Shown piece after piece: positions 1 to 6,007 of a stretch of 7,409 nt of DNA. Made by a program: the position numbers and the translations under genes. The stretch is from assembly GCA_022572105.1 (NCBI GenBank), contig JACZWN010000109.1:3956-11364 (forward strand), given 5' to 3'. Each line of letters begins with the position of its first letter. The stretch's first letter is position 1. The DNA is from Pseudomonadota bacterium. GTDB taxonomy: Bacteria; Pseudomonadota; Alphaproteobacteria; Kiloniellales; J153. The notes under the pieces are model-generated. The model saw only the letters and a program-made list of their open reading frames with translations, searched no databases and was not told where the DNA came from.

Positions 1-38
1 GGGAGTTCGCGGGGGCCCGGCGGCCCTTTAGGGTCCCC

Positions 39-55
39 CCCGCCGTGCCGGCGGG
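39..55 (-). terminator. GC-rich hairpin after the DUF1989 stop
   Basis: A perfect 7-bp inverted repeat (CCCGCCG / CGGCGGG, 3-base loop) begins one base beyond the stop codon at 57. It lacks a T-run on the minus strand, so it may stabilise the mRNA 3' end or act as a weak terminator rather than a classical intrinsic one. Confidence 0.4.
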
Positions 56-56
56 C

Positions 57-665
57 TCAGCCCAGTATTTGGTAATGCGCCCCGGTCGGTTCGCGCGCCT
101 CGCCGTTGATCGGCAGGAGGTCCTGGGGGCAGCACGACAGGACGACCACACAGTCCATCTCGGCGCGCAGCACCACGTAGTCGCCCGGCTTGGAGGCCGG
201 CACGCCCCATTCGGTGTTGCCCTCGCCGTCGACCGGTATGTTCATCCACATATTGAGCGGGCTCGGGCATTCGGGCGCGCTCAGGCCGATGTTGCGCAGC
301 GCGGCGAACAGATTGTCGGTGCAGTTGTCGTGGTACTCGGTGCAGCCGAGCAGGCCGTAGCGATAGTCGTCGCAGGCCGCCATCAAGGTGTCGTGGACGC
401 CGGGCGAGGTGTCCTCGGCGAAATGCAGGATCGGCCGCCGCCGGTTGGTCACCAGGTCGTCGCCGGCGCGGGGGAAGATGCGCGTGAGGGTCGGGCGGAT
501 GTGCTCCATGGACATGAACTCGGTCAGGTCCTCGGCGCTGAACGCCCAGGTGTCGACGACCTGCTGGCCGTGGGTGTTGATGATCTTGATCGACTGGCCC
601 TGGCTCAGGCGCGCCGCCCGGCCGCACCGCGCCGGGATGGTGTGGAGTTCGCTGTACGGGGTCAT
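57..665 (-). CDS. DUF1989 / urea carboxylase-associated family protein
   Basis: A 202-residue protein starting MTPYSELHTIPARCG. It has the hallmarks of the DUF1989 family: a GQ(Q)VVDTWAF segment near residues 33-42, a Cys-His-Cys cluster GCTEYHDNC (C108, H112, C115) likely to bind metal, a PLNMWMNIPV block (136-145), and a late SCCPQD motif (177-182). Members of this family occur next to urea carboxylase-like enzymes; some pairs have been shown to be subunits of carboxyguanidine deiminase, so a cytoplasmic deiminase-type role on a C-N compound is plausible. Only one DUF1989 gene is present here, not the usual pair, and no carboxylase is seen. The ATG at 665 is chosen because a GGAAGGA ribosome-binding site lies just upstream; a TTG at 698 would add 11 residues but has no better signal. 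It lies 59 bases downstream of the ammonia-lyase gene on the same strand, so a shared operon is likely. Family call is firm; the reaction is not known. Confidence 0.9.
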   Translation of the reverse strand: MTPYSELHTIPARCGRAARLSQGQSIKIINTHGQQVVDTWAFSAEDLTEFMSMEHIRPTLTRIFPRAGDDLVTNRRRPILHFAEDTSPGVHDTLMAACDDYRYGLLGCTEYHDNCTDNLFAALRNIGLSAPECPSPLNMWMNIPVDGEGNTEWGVPASKPGDYVVLRAEMDCVVVLSCCPQDLLPINGEAREPTGAHYQILG

Positions 666-686
666 GGTTCGGGTCCTTCCTTCAAT

Positions 687-716
687 CGCGGTCTCCAAAT
701 GCCGCGGTCTTCAAAT
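687..716. repeat. Two tandem 16-base repeats between lyase and DUF1989 genes
   Basis: CGCGGTCTCCAAATGC (687-702) is followed directly by CGCGGTCTTCAAATAC (703-718), with two mismatches. The pair occupies half of the 59-base gap and ends about 21 bases before the DUF1989 start on the minus strand. It could be a binding site for a regulator or a simple local duplication. Confidence 0.6.
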
Positions 717-724
717 ACTCGGCG

Positions 725-2266
725 TCATGCGCCGGCGGTCAGGCGGACCTCCGGCGGCACGAGGTCGAGAAACAGGTCACTTTGCACCAACTCCTTGACC
801 GCGGCGATGTCGGGCGCCAGGAAGCGGTCGTGGTCGTAAGGCGCCACGCGGACGCGGATCGCGGCGACCACGGACTCGAGCGCCTCGCTCGAGCGCGCCG
901 GGCGGCGAAACTCCAGCCCCTGGGCGGCGATCATAAGCTCGATGGCGACGATGCCGGCGGCGTTGTCGGCCATGTCCTCGAGGCGCCGGGCGGCGTAGGT
1001 CGCCATGGAGACGAAGTCCTCGAGGTTGGCGGTCGTCGGGATGGAGTCGGCGCTCGCCGGGTGGGCGAGCGACTTGTTCTCGCTGGCGAGTGCGGCGGCG
1101 GTCACCTGGGCCACCATGAAGCCCGAATCGAGGCCGCTGTCGGAGGCCAGGAAGGCGGGCAGCTTGCTGTGGTTCTCGTCGGTCAGGAGCGCGATGCGGC
1201 GCTCGGCCATGGCGCCGACCACGCACAGCGCCAGCGCGACGGCATCGGCGGCGAGACCCACCGGCTCGGCGTGGAAATTGCCGCCGTAGAGGATCTCGTC
1301 GGATTCCGCGAACACCAGCGGGTTGTCGGTGACCGCGTTGAGCTCGCGCTCGATGATGCCGGCGGCATGGCGCAACTGGTCGAGGCAGGCGCCCATCACC
1401 TGGGGCTGGCAGCGCAGGCTGTAGGGGTCCTGCATGCGGCCGTGCTTGGCGGCGATCGCGCGGACCTCACTATCCTTCAGGAGGCCGCGGAACACCGCCG
1501 CGACCTCGGCTTGGCCGCGTTGATTGCGGACTTCGTGGATGCGCGCGTCGAACGGCATCTCGCGGCCGAGCGCCGCCTCGACGCTGAGCGCGCCGGCCGC
1601 GAGCGCGGCGGTAAAGACTTTCTCGGTGGCGAAGATGCCGTGGACGGCGAGCGCGGTCGAGGCCTGGGTGCCGTTGACCATCGCCAGGCCCTCCTTGGGC
1701 GCCAGACGCAGGGGCGCGAGCCCGGCGCGGGCCAAGCCCTGCGCCGCCGGCAGTGTCGCGCCGTCGACGCGGACCTCGCCCTCGCCGAGCAGCGCCACGC
1801 CAAGATGGGCGAGCGGCGCCAGGTCGCCGGAGGCGCCGACCGAGCCCTTGGCCGGGATGCACGGCGTGACGCCCGCGTTGTAGAGCGCGATCAAGGCCTC
1901 GATCAATTCCAGGCGCACGCCGGAGCGGCCGCTGGCCATGGCGTTGACCTTGAGCAGGATCATGCGCCGGACCACGGGCTCGGCCAGCAGCGGCCCGGTC
2001 CCGGCCGCGTTGGAGAGCAAGAGACGGCTCTGCATCTCCTCCAGGTCCTCGGCCGCGATGGACCGGTTCGACAGGGTGCCCAGGCCGGTGTTGACGCCGT
2101 AGGTCGGCGCGCCGGCCTCGACCACCGCGGCGATCAGGGCGCGGCCGCGCTCGATGGCGGCCCGGCACTCGGGCGCCAGCGCCAGCGCCGCCTGGTCGCG
2201 CTCGAGGCGGCGCAGGTCGGCGAGCGTGAGCCGGCCCGGCTGGAGGACGAAGGATTCGCTTGCCAT
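725..2266 (-). CDS. hutH: Histidine ammonia-lyase-family (MIO) enzyme, divergent active site
   Basis: A 513-residue protein of the usual HutH length. HutH removes ammonia from L-histidine to give urocanate in the cytoplasm, as a homotetramer. The MIO-forming triad Ala145-Ser146-Gly147 sits in GSVGASGDLAPLAHLG. Other catalytic residues known from Pseudomonas HutH are visible: Tyr56 (YGVNTGLG), Asn198 (VNGTQAS), Gln279/Tyr282/Arg285 (QDPYSLR), Phe331 (GGNFHAEP) and Glu416. Two segments deviate: Ser85-Asn86 replaces the Ser-His pair that contacts the imidazole, and LEDF (415-418) replaces QEDH. Substrate preference may therefore differ from histidine. The start is MASESFVLQPG at 2266. The frame stays open far upstream, but that part is antisense to the ureohydrolase gene and does not resemble HutH. 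hutU, hutI, hutF and hutG are absent nearby. The neighbours are DUF1989 downstream and a divergent ureohydrolase. Family membership is very sure; the exact substrate is open. Confidence 0.93.
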   Translation of the reverse strand: MASESFVLQPGRLTLADLRRLERDQAALALAPECRAAIERGRALIAAVVEAGAPTYGVNTGLGTLSNRSIAAEDLEEMQSRLLLSNAAGTGPLLAEPVVRRMILLKVNAMASGRSGVRLELIEALIALYNAGVTPCIPAKGSVGASGDLAPLAHLGVALLGEGEVRVDGATLPAAQGLARAGLAPLRLAPKEGLAMVNGTQASTALAVHGIFATEKVFTAALAAGALSVEAALGREMPFDARIHEVRNQRGQAEVAAVFRGLLKDSEVRAIAAKHGRMQDPYSLRCQPQVMGACLDQLRHAAGIIERELNAVTDNPLVFAESDEILYGGNFHAEPVGLAADAVALALCVVGAMAERRIALLTDENHSKLPAFLASDSGLDSGFMVAQVTAAALASENKSLAHPASADSIPTTANLEDFVSMATYAARRLEDMADNAAGIVAIELMIAAQGLEFRRPARSSEALESVVAAIRVRVAPYDHDRFLAPDIAAVKELVQSDLFLDLVPPEVRLTAGA

Positions 2267-2294
2267 GGTCTCTTGCCCCGGTCGTTCGCCTGCT

Positions 2295-2324
2295 ACGCTA
2301 CTTGCTTTCGCGCCGGTACGGCAA
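2295..2324 (-). promoter_or_regulatory. Candidate lyase promoter (TTGCCG-N18-TAGCGT)
   Basis: On the minus strand TTGCCG (2319-2324) is followed after 18 bases by TAGCGT (2295-2300), which ends 28 bases before the lyase ATG. The fit to a housekeeping promoter is moderate. The -35 element coincides with one arm of the inverted repeat at 2319-2355, as expected for a repressor or activator site. Confidence 0.35.
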
Positions 2325-2355
2325 GCCGACCGCACCCGGCGGCCGTGGCTTGCCG
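2319..2355. repeat. 9-bp inverted repeat, possible operator
   Basis: CGGCAAGCC (2319-2327) and GGCTTGCCG (2347-2355) are perfect reverse complements 19 bases apart, so arm centres are 28 bases apart. One arm overlaps the candidate -35 of the lyase gene. The right arm runs into a CCGACCAG tandem duplication (2353-2369). It is a reasonable operator candidate, with no regulator gene in the window. Confidence 0.5.
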
Positions 2356-2440
2356 ACCAGGCCGACCAGCGTAGGGCCGGCTCGGTGCCGTTGTGGCCCA
2401 CGAACAGCGTGTCCGGTTCCTTGCGCGCCACCCGATTGGC

Positions 2441-2462
2441 ATCGGCCTTTCCATCGGCCTTT
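2441..2462. repeat. Short tandem repeat upstream of the ureohydrolase gene
   Basis: ATCGGCCTTT occurs twice, at 2441-2450 and 2453-2462, with a 12-base period. It lies 72-93 bases before the ureohydrolase start, where an activator would be expected to bind. Confidence 0.5.
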
Positions 2463-2533
2463 ACGGAGTCATATGCTGGAGGCATGGGCGGCACACCGCC
2501 GCGCCCTCCCGCCGCAAAGGAAGCCGAGCCATC

Positions 2534-3514
2534 ATGGACAAGCCCGTCGATCGGCCGCCGGTTGCGACCGGCGCGCGCGATCCCATGTTCCAGCCGCGCT
2601 ATTCGGAAATCGCGACCTTCATGCGCGCGCCGCTGGTGCGCGACCCCGCGGAGGTGGACATCGCGCTCATCGGCGTGCCCTTCGACGGCGGCGTGACCAA
2701 CCGGGCGGGCGCGCGCCACGGGCCGCGCGAGATCCGCAACATGTCGACTCTCATGCGCTCGATCCATCACGTGACCAAGGTCAACCCCTACGACCTGTGC
2801 CGGGTCGGCGACCTGGGCGACGTGGCCTTCTCGCGGATCTACGAGATCGAGCGCTGCCTCGACGACATCGCCGACTTCTACGCCCGGGTGCACCACGCCG
2901 GCGCAGTCCCCTTGAGCGCCGGCGGCGACCACGCGATCACCCTGCCGATCTTCCGCGCCATCGCCGCCGAGCGTCCCGTGGGAATGGTCCATATCGACGC
3001 CCATACAGACACTTGGGATGAGTTCCTGGGCTCCAAGTACATGCACGGCTCGCCGTTCCGCCGGGCCGTCGAGGAGGGTCTGCTCGATCCCAAGCGGACC
3101 ATCCAGATCGGCATCCGCGGCGCCCAGAACTCGGACGAGGGCTGGACCTTCTCGCTCGAGACCGGCATGCGGGTGGTGTTCATGGAGGAGTTCACCAAGC
3201 TCGGCGTCGACGCGGTGATCGCCGAGGCGCGCCGGGTCGTGGGCGCGGGGCCGACCTACGTCTCCTTCGACGTGGACGGCCTCGATCCGGTGTACGCGCC
3301 GGGCACCGGAACCCCGGAGGTGGGCGGCCTGACCACCATCGAGGCCCAAGCGCTCTTGCGCGGCCTGCGCGGGCTCGATCTGGTCGGCGGCGACGTGGTC
3401 GAGGTGGCGCCGCCCTTCGACCCGAGCGGCAACACGGCGCTCGTCGGCGCCACCATGATGTACGAGATCCTGTGCCTCTTGGCCGAGGCGGTCGCCAAGC
3501 GCCGGGGCGCCTGA
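2534..3514 (+). CDS. speB: Agmatinase-family ureohydrolase (guanidino-compound hydrolase)
   Basis: A 326-residue cytoplasmic enzyme of the arginase/agmatinase superfamily, which hydrolyses a guanidino group to urea and an amine using two Mn ions. All six metal ligands are present: His133 in GGDH, Asp155/His157/Asp159 in DAHTD, and Asp246/Asp248 in SFDVDGLDP. The PGTGTPEVGGLT stretch (256-267) is the family signature. The N-terminal PRYSEIATFMRAP block and the lid DTWDEFLGSKYMHG (159-172) resemble agmatinase, guanidinobutyrase and mitochondrial AGMAT-type proteins more than E. coli SpeB or HutG, so the real substrate may be agmatine, guanidinobutyrate or another guanidino acid. The ATG at 2534 has an AAGGAA ribosome-binding site, and the protein aligns with the family from about there; the upstream GTG (2393) lies in the promoter region and is rejected. 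The gene is divergent from the lyase and convergent with the amidohydrolase. Confidence 0.92.
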   Translation: MDKPVDRPPVATGARDPMFQPRYSEIATFMRAPLVRDPAEVDIALIGVPFDGGVTNRAGARHGPREIRNMSTLMRSIHHVTKVNPYDLCRVGDLGDVAFSRIYEIERCLDDIADFYARVHHAGAVPLSAGGDHAITLPIFRAIAAERPVGMVHIDAHTDTWDEFLGSKYMHGSPFRRAVEEGLLDPKRTIQIGIRGAQNSDEGWTFSLETGMRVVFMEEFTKLGVDAVIAEARRVVGAGPTYVSFDVDGLDPVYAPGTGTPEVGGLTTIEAQALLRGLRGLDLVGGDVVEVAPPFDPSGNTALVGATMMYEILCLLAEAVAKRRGA

Positions 3515-3522
3515 ACGGCGCC
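3506..3522. terminator. Hairpin between convergent genes
   Basis: GGCGCC (3506-3511) repeats at 3517-3522 around a TGAAC loop that contains the ureohydrolase stop codon. Because GGCGCC is its own reverse complement, a 6-bp stem forms on either strand. It sits in the 10-base gap between the two convergent genes, so it could stop transcription both ways. No T-run follows on either strand. Confidence 0.45.
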
Positions 3523-3524
3523 TA

Positions 3525-5060
3525 TCAACGCCTCGAATTATAGACCGAATAAGGTTCCAGCTCCGGCATCTCCCAGCCCCGGTAGTATGCCTCCACCTGC
3601 GGAAGCAGCGCCTCGACCAAGCGCGCCGCGGCCTCTGGATAGGGTTCGGCGGCAAGCCGCGCGGCCAGCTCCTGACCGGCCTCGGCCGGATCGAAGCGCG
3701 TCGGCCGGCCGTCGCAAAACACGACCTCGCCGGCGATCAGAACCGTGTCCACGTCACCGGCCCGCGCGCGCAGGACCAGCAGATCACGCGGGTCGGCCTC
3801 GGGCGCGACCCAGGGCCAGGTGATGCGCTCGAGATCGACGAGCACCAGATCGGCCGCGTAGCCGGGCGCCAAGCGGCCAAGGGTCGCTTCTTTACGCAGC
3901 AGCTTGGCGCCGCCCGTGGTTGCCATCTCGAAGATTTGTGCCGCGCTGGGCGCCGGGCCGTCGAGCATGGGGGTGCGGTGCAGGCGCAGCGCCAGGCGCA
4001 TCTCGGTGAACATGTCCTCGTCGTCGTTCAAGCTCGTACCGTCCATACCCAGGGCCACCGTGACGCCGGCCTCGATGAGCGCATTGAGCGGAGCGATCCC
4101 GGCGCGCAGGCGCAGATTGGAGCTCGGATTGTGGCTGACCGCGGCCCCGGTTTCGGCAAGGATTCCGATCTCCGCTTCGGTCAGCCAGACGCCATGCGCG
4201 ATCGAGAAGCGCGGGCTCAACACACCAAGCTCACGCAGATGAGCCAGCGTGTCCTTGCCATAGAAGCGCGGCCCGTGAAGTTTCTCGTAAATCGACTCCG
4301 TGACATGCGTTTGGATCCCTGTGTCGTAAGCCTCAGCCCGCTCCGCGATGCGCTGCATGAAGGCATCCGAGACCCACTGCGGCCCCGGCGGCCCGAACCA
4401 AAGGTCGATGCGGGGATGGTCCCGGGTCTCGCGCCAGATCTCGTCCATGACCGCGAAATAGTCATCCTCGCGCAGGTCGTTGGCCGTAGGCAGAATGGTC
4501 TTGGCGTAGGCCCGCGCCTCGGTGGGCAAAGTGGCGAGAAATTTCTTGTCCTCGCCTTTTCCAGAGACCAGGTGGCTTTGGTCCGAGAGTCCGGCGGCGA
4601 AGGCGACGCGCAGGCCCGCCTCGTCATAGGCCTGGAGCGCGCGCCGGACGTTGCCGGCGTATTGCTCCGCCGTTCCACGGCCGCCGCGCACGTCGACGAC
4701 GCTGGTCACCCCGCTCCTCAGCAGGCGCGCGGAACTGAGTAGCGTGTTGAGGTAGATGTCCGTCGGGCGCAACCGCGCCAGCGTCACGATCCATGATTCG
4801 AGCACTTGGTCGGCCACGCCCTGCTGCAGCGTCGAGACGCCATAGCTGTGGTGATGGGCGTTGATCAGGCCCGGCAGGATGGCCACTTGGTCCGAGCCGA
4901 TCACCTTGGCATCCGGATGGCGCGCGCGAAGGTCCTGCCAGGGGCCGAGTTCCTGGATTCGATCGCCGGATACCACGACCGATGCATCGGAGAGCAGGGG
5001 ATCGGATTCCGCGCCGCCGGTTATGACCCACCGGCCGCGGATAATTAGCTGGTCGCTCAT
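3525..5060 (-). CDS. Metal-dependent amidohydrolase / deaminase (ATZ/TRZ, 8-oxoguanine deaminase-like)
   Basis: A 511-residue amidohydrolase-superfamily protein. Residues 1-60 form the N-terminal beta-sandwich half, and the TIM-barrel carries the metal site: PGLINAHHHS (His69, His71), THVTES (His252, with Glu255 as likely proton shuttle), AHGVWL (His289) and GMDGTSLNDDEDMF (Asp340). The SHNPSSNLRLRAG block (309-321) is typical of the subgroup with atrazine/melamine hydrolases, guanine and 8-oxoguanine deaminases, and SAH/MTA deaminases. It should hydrolyse an exocyclic amine on a ring in the cytoplasm, releasing ammonia; the substrate cannot be read from sequence. HutF belongs to the same superfamily, but this protein lacks a clear resemblance beyond the metal motifs. 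The ATG at 5060 has an AAAGG ribosome-binding site. The codon third positions look less GC-rich than in the lyase gene. A C-terminal tail of about 45 residues follows the last beta-sandwich strand. Confidence 0.9.
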   Translation of the reverse strand: MSDQLIIRGRWVITGGAESDPLLSDASVVVSGDRIQELGPWQDLRARHPDAKVIGSDQVAILPGLINAHHHSYGVSTLQQGVADQVLESWIVTLARLRPTDIYLNTLLSSARLLRSGVTSVVDVRGGRGTAEQYAGNVRRALQAYDEAGLRVAFAAGLSDQSHLVSGKGEDKKFLATLPTEARAYAKTILPTANDLREDDYFAVMDEIWRETRDHPRIDLWFGPPGPQWVSDAFMQRIAERAEAYDTGIQTHVTESIYEKLHGPRFYGKDTLAHLRELGVLSPRFSIAHGVWLTEAEIGILAETGAAVSHNPSSNLRLRAGIAPLNALIEAGVTVALGMDGTSLNDDEDMFTEMRLALRLHRTPMLDGPAPSAAQIFEMATTGGAKLLRKEATLGRLAPGYAADLVLVDLERITWPWVAPEADPRDLLVLRARAGDVDTVLIAGEVVFCDGRPTRFDPAEAGQELAARLAAEPYPEAAARLVEALLPQVEAYYRGWEMPELEPYSVYNSRR

Positions 5061-5073
5061 GGCATGGCGCCTT

Positions 5074-5196
5074 TCACTGGCAAAGGAAATGGGCCGCAGA
5101 TGCCTTGTTGCTTTGGCCCCAACCCGAAACCTTATCTTCGATCATGACGGCGCTGTCAGGGAAAAACTGCTCGAGCGCAGAAAGCGGGCTTTGTAG
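5074..5196 (-). other. Short open frame before the IS remnant, possible gene end
   Basis: The minus strand is open for about 40 codons ending at a TGA (5074-5076), reading ...ALEQFFPDSAVMIEDK... then NKASAAHFLCQ. An internal ATG at 5145 could start a 23-residue peptide. The stop lies just before the amidohydrolase ribosome-binding site. Third positions are only about half G/C. It may be the 3' end of a gene cut by the insertion, a leader peptide, or chance. I do not recognise it. The rest of the gap 5061-5205 holds the amidohydrolase promoter, which I cannot place. Confidence 0.2.
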
Positions 5197-5203
5197 CGCC
5201 CGC
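5184..5203 (+). other. Hairpin just before the transposase start
   Basis: GCGGGC (5184-5189) and GCCCGC (5198-5203) can pair around an 8-base loop, two bases before the transposase ATG. There is no purine-rich ribosome-binding site, and this fold would hide the start. The TTTGT in the loop is vaguely like an IS6 end, but no matching right end was found. Confidence 0.35.
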
Positions 5204-5205
5204 GG

Positions 5206-5902
5206 ATGAGAAATCCGTTCCGATATTTCAAGACGTCACCCGAGGTGATCCGCCTCGCGGTGATGATGTACGTCCGTTATCCGCTTTCGCTGCGACAGGT
5301 CGAGGATCACTTGTACGAGCGGGGCATCGATATCTGCCACGAGACGGTTCGGTACTGGTGGAACCGGTTCGGTCCGATGTTCGCGGCTGCGATCAGGAAA
5401 CGACGCGTCCATCATCGGTCGTTTTCGCAATGGCGCCGGCACTTGGACGAGGTGTTCGTCAGGATCAATGGTGAGAGGCATTACCTCTGGCGTGTGGTGG
5501 ATCACGAAGGCGAGGTGCTTGAGGTATTCGCGACGAAGCGCCGGGATCGCAAGGCTGCGCTGGCGTTCCTGAAGCGCACGATGAAGCGCTACGGCCGACC
5601 GCGATCGATCGTCACTGACCCGCTTGGGTCCTACCGCGCGGCGATGAAGATCATCGGAAATGTCGAATGTCGGGAGACGGGGCGCCGGCTCAACAATCGG
5701 GCCGGAAACTCGCACCACCCCTTCCGGCGACGAGAACGAGCGATGGCGAAATTCAGGAGCCTAAAGTCGCTACGGAAATTCGCCTCGATCCACTCTAACA
5801 GTTCACAATCACTTCAACCCCGACCGCAACCTCAACCGCCGCGATATTTTCAGGCAGAGCCGCGCTACCGCGCTCGCTGAATGGCGTCAACTCGCCGCGT
5901 GA
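5206..5902 (+). pseudogene. Broken IS6-family transposase
   Basis: The reading frame starts MRNPFRYFKTSPEVIRLAVM and follows the IS6-type DDE transposase pattern: zinc/helix-turn-helix N-terminus (about 20-65), RHLDEVFVRINGERHYLWR with first Asp81, RKAALAFLKRTMKRYG, and IVTD with second Asp138. The third catalytic residue should be the Glu of NNRAENSH; here it is Gly167 (GGA at 5704-5706). After FASIH the frame shifts near 5797-5803. The expected C-terminus HNHFNPDRNLNRR...EWRQLAA is intact in the next frame from 5804 to a TGA at 5900-5902, 32 residues. One extra base explains it. Without the repair the original frame runs to 5880 as a Pro/Gln-rich tail. Active copies normally move as cointegrates between replicons; this one cannot make a working enzyme. 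Confidence 0.92.
5206..5902 (+). mobile_element. IS6-family insertion sequence remnant, ends not found
   Basis: The element is recognised by its transposase only. I looked in 5061-5205 and 5903-6100 for a pair of 14-20 base terminal inverted repeats of the GGxxxTGTTGCAA kind and for an 8-base target duplication and found neither. The true borders lie outside the coordinates given, or the ends have decayed. Confidence 0.6.
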
Positions 5903-5975
5903 GCGTCTTGACCGCCTCTGATCAGCCATATCCCGCCTGTTTAATCTGATGATGCCATTGTGCCGGGTCAGGGCG

Positions 5976-5995
5976 CGCCAGCCCGGAACCTGGCG
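5976..5995 (-). terminator. Weak hairpin after the small hypothetical gene
   Basis: CGCCAG (5976-5981) and CTGGCG (5990-5995) pair around an 8-base loop, 12 bases beyond the stop codon at 6008. There is no T-run. Nothing else is recognised in 5903-6007. Confidence 0.2.
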
Positions 5996-6007
5996 GACAT
6001 GCGCCGG

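Larger units (their letters stand above)
2267..2533. promoter_or_regulatory. Divergent intergenic control region
   Basis: This 267-base gap separates the divergently transcribed lyase and ureohydrolase genes and must hold both promoters. Seen here are a sigma70-like pair for the lyase, a 9-bp inverted repeat, a 12-base tandem repeat and a small hairpin (GGCGG-CACA-CCGCC, 2487-2500) in the ureohydrolase leader. An AAGGAA ribosome-binding site (2517-2522) lies 11 bases before the ureohydrolase ATG. No recognisable guanidine riboswitch was seen by eye. Confidence 0.6.

Noticed and set aside
45..839. 264-codon plus-strand frame opposite the DUF1989 gene
   Set aside because: Shadow frame; the minus strand carries a conserved family with a good ribosome-binding site.
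725..2266. Complete hut operon
   Set aside because: Only the lyase is present; no urocanase, imidazolonepropionase or recognised formiminoglutamate enzyme lies in the window.
782..2374. 530-codon plus-strand frame opposite the lyase gene
   Set aside because: It is the reverse-strand shadow of a clear HutH-family gene, with Gly/Ala/Arg/His/Asp-rich low-sense content and no recognisable domain.
2267..2533. Guanidine riboswitch upstream of the ureohydrolase
   Set aside because: No ykkC-type conserved motifs could be seen by eye. A covariance-model scan (Infernal with the guanidine-I, -II and -III models) would settle it.
2267..3655. Upstream extension of the lyase frame to a 976-residue protein
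   Set aside because: The extra 463 codons are antisense to the ureohydrolase gene and have no HutH-like content. High GC keeps such frames open.
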